Assembly (NCBI GenBank): GCA_028527945.1
Contig: JAQQAK010000277.1
Coordinates: forward strand, 1-6,339
Direction: 5' to 3'
Length of the DNA stretch: 6,339 bases
Origin: Spirochaetaceae bacterium
Lineage (GTDB): Bacteria > Spirochaetota > Spirochaetia > UBA9216
Made by a program: the position numbers and the translations under genes. Below the pieces are notes generated by a model, which was not told where the DNA came from, did not search any database, and saw only the letters and a list, made by a program, of their open reading frames with translations. Of the stretch, positions 1-5,763 are shown one piece after another (positions within the stretch are counted from its first letter, which is position 1; the number at the start of each line of letters is the position of its first letter).

Positions 1-378
1 ATGCAGAAATATCCTGACCTTGCTGGTATTATTTCTCCTTCAACTGTAGGAGTTCTCTCATGTGCTAAAGCTATTGAAGATGAAGGTAAAAAAGGTATCG
101 TTCAACTTACAGGTTTGGGACTTCCTTCAGAAATGCAGCATTATGTAGAAGATGGAACTTGTGGTCAGATGGCTCTTTGGAATCCGGTAGACCTTGGTTA
201 CACATCAACATTCATACTTGAGGCTCTATGTAGCGGAAAGATTGCAGGTAATCCTGGTGATGTTATTGATGCTGGACGTATGGGTAAAATTACAATAGGT
301 GAAGACGGAAATACAATTATGGGCGAACCATTTGTATTTAACGCAGATAATATTGCAACTTACGCGGCTATGTTCTAA
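1..378 (+). CDS. rhaS: Rhamnose ABC transporter substrate-binding protein, C-terminal part
   Basis: This is the last 125 residues of a sugar-binding protein of the periplasmic-binding/LacI-like fold. The family is usually about 330-350 residues, so roughly two thirds, including any signal peptide or lipobox, lies before the window. The ATG at position 1 is only an internal methionine. Residues 37-45 (TGLGLPSEM) and 58-67 (ALWNPVDLGY, with Trp60, Asn61 and Asp64) match what I recall of the RhaS rhamnose-binding family, where this second half contributes to the sugar pocket and the C-terminal lobe. It would capture L-rhamnose outside the membrane and hand it to the RhaT/RhaP/RhaQ importer encoded directly downstream. 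The gene ends at a TAA and is followed within 41 bp by a strong terminator hairpin, which separates it from the ATPase gene. Family membership is well supported; the rhamnose substrate rests on these motifs plus the neighbours. Confidence 0.88.
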   Translation: MQKYPDLAGIISPSTVGVLSCAKAIEDEGKKGIVQLTGLGLPSEMQHYVEDGTCGQMALWNPVDLGYTSTFILEALCSGKIAGNPGDVIDAGRMGKITIGEDGNTIMGEPFVFNADNIATYAAMF

Positions 379-418
379 ACCGGCTGTATTGTCTTTTAGG
401 TTGTAACTAAAAAACAAC

Positions 419-455
419 GGGAGCGGTAATTCACAAGAAGAGCCGCTCCCTTTTT
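419..455 (+). terminator. Intrinsic (Rho-independent) terminator after rhaS
   Basis: A perfect 8-bp GC-rich stem, GGGAGCGG at 419-426 and CCGCTCCC at 443-450, encloses a 16-nt loop and is followed at once by five T (451-455). An A-rich run precedes it (from 409). It lies 41 bp after the rhaS stop and 82 bp before the ATPase start. Because the downstream genes belong to the same transporter, it probably works as a partial terminator that leaves more rhaS than rhaT-P-Q mRNA, or it marks the end of a separate rhaS transcript. Which of these applies cannot be told from sequence. Confidence 0.85.
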
Positions 456-489
456 ATAAGAAAGTATTTAGATTTGCGTTTTTCATGCA

Positions 490-506
490 GTCAACTTGTT
501 GTTGAC
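490..506. promoter_or_regulatory. Inverted repeat upstream of rhaT, candidate operator
   Basis: GTCAAC (490-495) and GTTGAC (501-506) form a perfect 6-bp inverted repeat around TTGTT. It sits in the noncoding gap between the terminator and the rhaT start, 31 bp before the ATG. It is not followed by a T run, so it is unlikely to be a terminator. It could be a binding site for a dimeric regulator or a short leader hairpin. TTGACG at 502-507 resembles a -35 box, but I find no convincing -10 at the right distance, so no promoter is called. Confidence 0.35.
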
Positions 507-537
507 GCTGGATTTTTACAAATAGGAATAGCATGGT

Positions 538-2055
538 ATGAATGATAATATTTTAGAATTGCGCGGAATAACAAAATACTTCCCCGGAATAAAAGCTTTA
601 GACGGTGTAGATCTTAATATCCGTCCAGGTGAAGTTCACGCGCTTATTGGAGAGAATGGAGCAGGAAAATCAACTTTGGTAAAAATCCTTACAGGAGTAT
701 ATACACCAACTGAAGGCAAAATCTTTTATAAAGGTAAGAGTGTTTCTTTTAAAAATGCTCTTGAAGCACAAGCTTCTGGAATTACTGCTATTCATCAGGA
801 AGCCTCTATGTTTTCTGAATTAAGTGTTGCGGAAAATATATATATGGGGCATCACCTTAAAACTGGTAAATTTCCCGGTAGTCTTGACTGGCGGGGTATG
901 CGGAAGAAGACAAAGGCTCTATTAGATGATTTGGAGCTGGATATTCATCCGGATACGCTAATAAAGAATTTAGGTGTGGCTCAAAGGCATATGGTAGAGA
1001 TCGCAAAGGCTCTCTCTATAGATGCTCAGGTTGTTATTATGGATGAACCCACTTCAGCTTTGACATTAAGAGAAGTTGAAGATCTTTATCGCATAGTTAG
1101 ACGGCTAAAAGAAGAAGGCAAAGCCATTATATTTATAAGTCATAAGTTTGATGAGATTTTTGAGATAACGGACTATTTTACAGTTCTCAGAGACGGAAGG
1201 TATATAGGTGAAGGGAATGTTAAAGAATCTACGGTTGATGATATTGTTAAAATGATGGTCGGCCGTAGTCTTGATCAGATGTATCCCGAATCAAATGCTA
1301 AAATTGGTGATGTGATTCTTGAGGCTGAAGGAATTTCTCAAACAGGTTTTTTTAAAGATGTATCTTTCAAACTTCATAAAGGCGAAATCCTTGGTTTTTT
1401 TGGCCTTGTCGGAGCTGGTCGAACAGAGGTTATGCGTTCAATTTTTGGAATTGATAAATTATCAAACGGAACAGTTTCTATAAATGGCAAAAGGGTTCAT
1501 ATTCATAATCCTAAAGATGCTATGGATATGGGATTGGCGTATGTCCCTGAAGACAGACAGAATCAGGGTGTTATTCTTGATATGGATTTAAGCAAGAATA
1601 TTACATTACCTCAGATTGATAACATAAGTCCCGGTACTTTAATTGATAAAAAGAAAGAAAAAGAAATTACTAATGAATTTGGCAGCATGATGGAAATCAA
1701 ATGCGCAGGATATCATGTTAATGCTAATACTTTATCAGGAGGAAACCAGCAGAAGGTTGTTCTTGCAAAATGGCTTGCAACCAAACCGGCTGTTCTAATA
1801 CTTGATGAACCTACAAAAGGAATAGATGTCGCAACAAAGGCTTCGGTTCATAAGTTTGTTTCAGAGCTTGCTGCTGAAGGTTTGGGAGTAATTTTGATTT
1901 CTTCTGAACTTCCTGAAGTTTTGGGAATGGCAGACAGAGTTATTGTTATGCATGAAGGTCTTATAACTGGAGAGTTTACCAGAGAAGAAGCTAATTCTGA
2001 GAATATAATACGTGCCGCGACTGGTACAACAGATGATATAGGAGGTGCAGCATAA
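538..2055 (+). CDS. rhaT: Rhamnose ABC transporter ATP-binding protein
   Basis: This 505-residue protein has two fused ABC ATPase domains, the arrangement and length usual for monosaccharide importers (RbsA/MglA/RhaT group). Domain 1 has Walker A GENGAGKST at 38-46, a signature-like LGVAQRHM at 145-152, Walker B VVIMDEP at 165-171 and the switch histidine at 202. Domain 2 has a degenerate Walker A, GLVGAGRTE at 289-297, with Arg in place of the catalytic Lys. It also has an intact signature LSGGNQQKV at 399-407 and Walker B VLILDEP at 419-425. The asymmetric pattern is typical of this family and not a defect. It acts on the cytoplasmic face, hydrolysing ATP to drive import through RhaP/RhaQ. 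The start is the ATG after a modest AGGA at 524-527, 10 nt upstream; an earlier ATG at 533 runs straight into a stop. Its stop overlaps the rhaP start by one base (TAATG), so translation is probably coupled. Rhamnose specificity is inferred from the operon. Confidence 0.93.
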   Translation: MNDNILELRGITKYFPGIKALDGVDLNIRPGEVHALIGENGAGKSTLVKILTGVYTPTEGKIFYKGKSVSFKNALEAQASGITAIHQEASMFSELSVAENIYMGHHLKTGKFPGSLDWRGMRKKTKALLDDLELDIHPDTLIKNLGVAQRHMVEIAKALSIDAQVVIMDEPTSALTLREVEDLYRIVRRLKEEGKAIIFISHKFDEIFEITDYFTVLRDGRYIGEGNVKESTVDDIVKMMVGRSLDQMYPESNAKIGDVILEAEGISQTGFFKDVSFKLHKGEILGFFGLVGAGRTEVMRSIFGIDKLSNGTVSINGKRVHIHNPKDAMDMGLAYVPEDRQNQGVILDMDLSKNITLPQIDNISPGTLIDKKKEKEITNEFGSMMEIKCAGYHVNANTLSGGNQQKVVLAKWLATKPAVLILDEPTKGIDVATKASVHKFVSELAAEGLGVILISSELPEVLGMADRVIVMHEGLITGEFTREEANSENIIRAATGTTDDIGGAA

Positions 2056-3029
2056 TGAAGCGTTTTCTGCGTACAAGAGAGTTTAATCTTATTATTCTTA
2101 TAGTTGTTCTAATGATTATTGTTGCTTTCAGAGCGCCTCACTTTTTGTCAGGTGAAAATATTGAAAGAATTATAAACGATACATCAATTTTGATTATGGT
2201 TTCTATAGGGCAGTTTTTTGTAATATTGACAGGAGGTATAGACCTTTCAGTAGGTTCCGTTATTGCCTTTTCAGGAATGGCCGCCTCTATGTTGAATCAA
2301 TATCAGCCTGGCATTCCAGCAGCAATAGTTTTTCTTGTTGGTGTTGTAATAGGTCTTGCTTTGGGAATGATAAATGGAGCCATTGTCGCCTTTGGAAAGG
2401 TTCCTCCAATTATAACAACATTGGGTACAATGAGTATTTTTAGAGGCTTTACTTTTGTTTTAAGCAAAGGGCAATGGGTTACCGCGCATGAAATGACTGA
2501 GAGTTATATGGCTATACCTCACGGCAGCTTTCTTGGGCTAACAAATCTTATCTGGGCTGCTATCATAATTTCAGCAATTACATATTATTTTAGCCGGTAT
2601 ACACGGACAGGCCGTGAAGTCTACGCAATCGGCGGCAATAAGGTCGCGGCACGTTTTGTTGGTGTAAAAGAAGAAAAAATAAACTTTATTATTTTTGCAA
2701 TAAGCGGAATCCTTTGTGGAATTGCAGGTGTTATGTGGACTTCAAGATATGCAGCCGCTGTTAATGAAACAGCAACCGGGTTTGAATTACAGACTGTTGC
2801 TGCCTGTGTTCTTGGAGGTGTTAGCATTGCTGGAGGTTCAGGTGCTGTTCCAGGAGTTATTCTTGGTGCTTTATTTCTTGGCATTATCAATAATGCTTTA
2901 CCGGTTATAAATCTTTCACCATTTTTTCAAATGTTCATACAAGGCTTTGTCGTTCTTTTGGCAATGTTTGTTAATACCATGATGGACAAAAGAAATGAGA
3001 AACTACTTCTTAACAGGAGGCGTGCTTAA
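2055..3029 (+). CDS. rhaP: Rhamnose ABC transporter permease 1
   Basis: This 324-residue, strongly hydrophobic membrane protein belongs to the BPD_transp_2 family of sugar permeases (RbsC-like). A short basic N-terminus is followed by a membrane segment at about 11-27, and several more hydrophobic stretches reach to about residue 308. A basic cytoplasmic tail ends in RRRA. Family landmarks are GGIDLSVGS at 60-68, the cytoplasmic loop motif AIGGNKVAARFVGV at 191-204 that contacts the ATPase, and CVLGGVSIAGGSG at 251-263. The start is set by AGGAGG at 2040-2045, nine bases upstream and inside the end of rhaT, and the start codon overlaps the rhaT stop by one base. Together with RhaQ it would form a heterodimeric inner-membrane channel, as two different permeases are typical of rhamnose systems. 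The gene symbol follows position and similarity; P and Q could be exchanged by some annotators. Confidence 0.9.
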   Translation: MKRFLRTREFNLIILIVVLMIIVAFRAPHFLSGENIERIINDTSILIMVSIGQFFVILTGGIDLSVGSVIAFSGMAASMLNQYQPGIPAAIVFLVGVVIGLALGMINGAIVAFGKVPPIITTLGTMSIFRGFTFVLSKGQWVTAHEMTESYMAIPHGSFLGLTNLIWAAIIISAITYYFSRYTRTGREVYAIGGNKVAARFVGVKEEKINFIIFAISGILCGIAGVMWTSRYAAAVNETATGFELQTVAACVLGGVSIAGGSGAVPGVILGALFLGIINNALPVINLSPFFQMFIQGFVVLLAMFVNTMMDKRNEKLLLNRRRA

Positions 3030-3031
3030 TT

Positions 3032-4066
3032 ATGGAAAATACTAATACTCTTGTAGACAAGTCTCGTCTGGTTGATGAGAAAACAGTAAAAGCCAGATTA
3101 GTTACTATTTTTACCAAATGGGAAGTCTTGCTTCTTTTAATATTTATTACTATGTGTATTGTTTTTTCAATATTGTCACCATATTTTCTGGATTACTTTA
3201 ATTTGATGAATGCAAATTTCACTTTTATGGAAAAGGCAATAATTGCTCTTCCAATGATCTTTGTAATTATGAGCGGTGATATTGATATTTCAATTGCATC
3301 TATAATTGCTCTATGTTCTTTCGCAATGGGTGCAGCCAGTGCTTCTGGCGCAAGCACTCCTGTAATAGTTTTAATTGGTCTTTTAGTTGGTATTGCTGCC
3401 GGGGCTTTTAACGGATTTTTTATAACTGCTATTGGAATGCCGGCAATCGCTGTAACTCTTGCCACTCAATCTGTTTTTAGAGGAATAGCTAAAGCCGTTC
3501 TGGAAGATCAGGCATATACAACCTATCCTGAGTCTTTTGGATTTTTCGGGCAGGGATATGTTGGAGACACACTCATCCCGTTTGAGCTTGTACTTTTTCT
3601 TGCGCTGGCAGTAGTGATGTGGTACATTTTACATCAAAGCTCATACGGCCGAAAGGTTTACGCTATAGGAAACTCAACAAGTGCCGCGCGTTTTAGCGGA
3701 GTTCCGGTCAAACGTATTAGATTTACCAATTTTGTTCTTAATGGACTTTTTTGCGGTATCGCGGCAGTTCTGCTTACTTCGCGTATTGGATCTACAAGGC
3801 CTAATATTGCTGAAGGCTGGGATATGGAAATTATAACACTTGTAGTTCTTGGCGGTGTATCAATTAATGGTGGCAAAGGAAATATCTTTGGTGTAATTAT
3901 ATCGATATTCCTTTTAGGATATTTAAAGTTTGGTATGGGACTTTTAAATATTTCCGGAAAAGTAATGATAATTACAACAGGAACTTTACTTGTTGTCGCA
4001 GTATTACTACCTATGATTCTTGATCAGATAAAAGCTGGAAAAAAGATTACACGGAAGGCGGCTTAA
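3032..4066 (+). CDS. rhaQ: Rhamnose ABC transporter permease 2
   Basis: This is a second BPD_transp_2 permease of 344 residues, homologous to the preceding one but clearly diverged. It has a longer polar N-terminal leader of about 30 residues, a first membrane segment at about 31-48, and multiple further hydrophobic segments to about residue 330. Landmarks parallel those of RhaP: GDIDISIAS at 82-90, AIGNSTSAARFSGV at 211-224 and VVLGGVSINGGKG at 271-283. The C-terminus is basic (KKITRKAA). Its ATG lies two bases after the rhaP stop, with AGGAGG at 3015-3020 eleven bases upstream, and its stop is one base before the mutarotase start. It would pair with RhaP in the membrane and couple to RhaT. 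The paralogous pair fits an old duplication and specialisation seen across rhamnose transporters. Confidence 0.9.
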   Translation: MENTNTLVDKSRLVDEKTVKARLVTIFTKWEVLLLLIFITMCIVFSILSPYFLDYFNLMNANFTFMEKAIIALPMIFVIMSGDIDISIASIIALCSFAMGAASASGASTPVIVLIGLLVGIAAGAFNGFFITAIGMPAIAVTLATQSVFRGIAKAVLEDQAYTTYPESFGFFGQGYVGDTLIPFELVLFLALAVVMWYILHQSSYGRKVYAIGNSTSAARFSGVPVKRIRFTNFVLNGLFCGIAAVLLTSRIGSTRPNIAEGWDMEIITLVVLGGVSINGGKGNIFGVIISIFLLGYLKFGMGLLNISGKVMIITTGTLLVVAVLLPMILDQIKAGKKITRKAA

Positions 4067-4067
4067 A

Positions 4068-4382
4068 ATGAGTACTGCCGCTTTTAAAATGAAATTAAAA
4101 CCTGGAATGCGTGATGAATATAAAAAACGTCATGACGCAATCTGGCCTGAATTGAAAAAGCTGCTTAGTGACAGCGGTGTTTATGATTATCGTATATTTT
4201 TTGATGAAGAAACAAATCTTCTTTTTGGTGTACAAAAAATAAAAGGAGATTCAGGCTCGCAGGATTTAGGAAAAAATCCTGTTGTACAAAAATGGTGGCA
4301 TTACATGGCTGACATTATGGAAGTTAACGAGGATGAATCTCCTGTATCAATACCATTAAAAGAAGTCTTTTATTTACCATAA
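4068..4382 (+). CDS. rhaM: L-rhamnose mutarotase
   Basis: This 104-residue cytosolic enzyme of the RhaM/RhaU family interconverts the alpha and beta anomers of L-rhamnose, supplying the form used by the isomerase. The length equals that of the E. coli enzyme as I recall it, and the two can be aligned by eye without gaps. His22, the catalytic histidine in E. coli RhaM, is present in the motif KKRHDAIWPEL, along with Tyr18, Tyr41 and the paired tryptophans 76-77 in WWHYM. The C-terminus SIPLKEVFYLP closely follows the family ending. The protein is a ferredoxin-like dimer in known structures. The ATG comes one base after the rhaQ stop, with a purine-rich GGAAGG at 4053-4058 as ribosome site. It is the last gene of the tightly packed transporter block; 126 bp separate it from rhaA. 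Identification is firm. Confidence 0.95.
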   Translation: MSTAAFKMKLKPGMRDEYKKRHDAIWPELKKLLSDSGVYDYRIFFDEETNLLFGVQKIKGDSGSQDLGKNPVVQKWWHYMADIMEVNEDESPVSIPLKEVFYLP

Positions 4383-4401
4383 AATGTTTTAATAAGTTCA
4401 A

Positions 4402-4431
4402 TTGTATTTTTAATTTTTGAGAAATTATACT
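4402..4431 (+). promoter_or_regulatory. Candidate promoter for rhaA and aldolase
   Basis: TATACT at 4426-4431 matches a sigma-70 -10 box at five of six positions. TTGTAT at 4402-4407 gives a weak -35 (three of six) at 18-bp spacing. It lies in the only sizeable gap between rhaM and rhaA and would leave a leader of about 70 nt. In such AT-rich DNA, chance matches are common, so this is a candidate only. Confidence 0.35.
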
Positions 4432-4437
4432 CTCAAA
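4416..4437. repeat. Inverted repeat overlapping the candidate -10, possible operator
   Basis: TTTGAGA (4416-4422) and TCTCAAA (4431-4437) are perfect 7-bp inverted arms around an 8-bp centre, AATTATAC. The -10-like TATACT starts in the centre and ends in the right arm, so a protein bound to both arms would cover the promoter. The stem is A/T-heavy and is followed by an interrupted T-rich stretch, so a weak terminator or leader hairpin is the alternative reading. Confidence 0.4.
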
Positions 4438-4496
4438 GTTTTATGTTTTGTTTTTCCTGTCTGAATGATTTTGTTTTTTTGGGAAAAACGCTTTTT

Positions 4497-4502
4497 AGGA
4501 GG
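4497..4502 (+). promoter_or_regulatory. Ribosome binding site that fixes the rhaA start
   Basis: A perfect AGGAGG stands six bases before the TTG at 4509. No comparable site precedes the in-frame ATG at 4443, and the next in-frame ATG (4536) is 33 bases away, too far for this site to serve. Confidence 0.85.
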
Positions 4503-4508
4503 ATTGAA

Positions 4509-5762
4509 TTGTCAGATAGATATAACTATGCAAAAATGCGTTACGCTGAAGTCGGTGTTGATATTGATGAGGCTCTAAAAAGTTTATCAGAGTTTTCTCT
4601 AAGTCTGCATTGCTGGCAGGCTGATGATGTAGGTGGTTTTGAGACTCCGGACGCTGCTCTTGGTGGAGGTGGTATTCAGACAACTGGAAATTATCCGGGG
4701 AAGGCCAGAACTCTTGAAGAGCTTAGAGGCGATATTGGATTTGCTCTAAAGCTAATTCCCGGAAATCATAGACTTAATCTCCACGCAAGTTATGGAGATT
4801 TTGCGGGACAAAAAGTTGAACGTGATAAAATAGAACCAAAACATTATGAAAGTTGGGTTAAATGGGCTAAAGAGCAAAATCTTAAACTTGATTTTAATTG
4901 TACAATGTTTTCTCATCCAAAGGCTGACGATGGATTTACTTTATCATCAAAAGATAAGGCCATAAGAGATTTTTGGATTGCTCATACAGAGAAAGCCAGA
5001 GAAATTGCTGCTTATTTTGGACGGCAGCAGGGCTGTCCTTCAGTACATAATCTATGGATTCCAGATGGAACAAAAGATTATCCAGCAGATCGTTTTGGTT
5101 ATAGAAAAATTCTTGTGGAATCTCTGGATCAGATTTTTAAGACAGAATATCCTGAGAAAGAATTAAAAGACGCTGTTGAATCAAAGCTTTTTGGAATAGG
5201 CAGTGAAGCCTTTGTTGTCGGATCCAATGACTTTTACCTTTCTTATGCTATCAGCAGAAATAAAATGATCTGTTTTGATATGGGACATTTTCATCCTACA
5301 GAACTTGTTGCGGATAAGGTTTCAGCCTTTCTTCAGTTTCAGAATTCACTTCTTCTTCATGTTTCCCGCCCAATGAGATGGGACTCTGATCATATTGTAC
5401 TTTTCAATGATGATTTAAACTTTATGGCTCAGGAGGTTGTTCGATCAGGAAAAGATAAAGATGTTTATGTCGGATTAGATTTCTTTGATGCTTCAGTAAA
5501 CAGAATAGGAGCCTACGCTGTTGGTTCAAGATCTGCTTTAAAGGCATGGCTTGCAGCTTACCTTGAGCCCACAGAAGATCTTATAAAACTGGAGGAAGCA
5601 GGCGACAATATTGGACGAATGGCTCTTTCAGAAAGAATGAAATCAATGCCGCTTGGAGAAGTCTGGGATCATTTTTGTGAAATGAACAATACTCCTACAG
5701 AAGCTGAATACATGAAAGAAGTGTATTCTTATGAAAAAGATGTACTAAGCAGGAGAAATTAG
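4509..5762 (+). CDS. rhaA: L-rhamnose isomerase
   Basis: This cytosolic metalloenzyme converts L-rhamnose to L-rhamnulose, the first committed step of the pathway. From the TTG start it has 417 residues, close to the 419 of E. coli RhaA, and it aligns with that enzyme over its whole length. Strongly conserved blocks include HCWQADDVGGFE (34-45), GNYPGKAR (60-67), AVESKLFGIG (222-231), DMGHFHPTE (257-265) and LLLHVSRPMRWDSDH (281-295). Metal ligands known from the E. coli structure correspond here to Glu224, Asp257, His260, His284, Asp292, Asp294 and Asp324, all present, so it should be active as a Mn/Zn-type TIM-barrel isomerase. An upstream in-frame ATG at 4443 would add 22 residues (MFCFSCLNDF...) with no counterpart in the family and no ribosome site; the TTG has AGGAGG at ideal distance. 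The aldolase gene follows after one base, so the two are co-translated. It is of the RhaA type, not the RhaI type common beside rhizobial RhaSTPQ transporters. Confidence 0.95.
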   Translation: MSDRYNYAKMRYAEVGVDIDEALKSLSEFSLSLHCWQADDVGGFETPDAALGGGGIQTTGNYPGKARTLEELRGDIGFALKLIPGNHRLNLHASYGDFAGQKVERDKIEPKHYESWVKWAKEQNLKLDFNCTMFSHPKADDGFTLSSKDKAIRDFWIAHTEKAREIAAYFGRQQGCPSVHNLWIPDGTKDYPADRFGYRKILVESLDQIFKTEYPEKELKDAVESKLFGIGSEAFVVGSNDFYLSYAISRNKMICFDMGHFHPTELVADKVSAFLQFQNSLLLHVSRPMRWDSDHIVLFNDDLNFMAQEVVRSGKDKDVYVGLDFFDASVNRIGAYAVGSRSALKAWLAAYLEPTEDLIKLEEAGDNIGRMALSERMKSMPLGEVWDHFCEMNNTPTEAEYMKEVYSYEKDVLSRRN

Positions 5763-5763
5763 A

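Noticed and set aside
226..417. Minus-strand open frame of 63 codons over the end of rhaS and the gap.
   Set aside because: It mirrors rhaS coding sequence, gives a low-complexity Cys/Asn-rich peptide without a recognisable domain, and its sense-strand gene is well supported.
502..530. TTGACG as the -35 of a promoter for rhaT.
   Set aside because: The hexamer at 17-bp spacing is GGAATA, a poor -10 that overlaps the ribosome site, and TACAAA at 517 is too close.
1404..1430. Second Walker A of RhaT has Arg instead of Lys, suggesting a dead ATPase site.
   Set aside because: The degenerate second nucleotide site is the normal state in the RbsA/MglA/RhaT family; the other motifs are intact.
2621..2890. 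Minus-strand open frame of 89 codons inside rhaP, and similar ones inside rhaQ (3193-3465, 3658-3876).
   Set aside because: They lie wholly within conserved permease genes and read as Pro/Ala/Ile-rich complements of hydrophobic codons.
4416..4460. Hairpin plus T-rich stretch after rhaM as an intrinsic terminator.
   Set aside because: The stem is mostly A/T and short, and the T tract is interrupted (GTTTTATGTTTTG), so termination would be weak; an operator/promoter reading fits as well or better.
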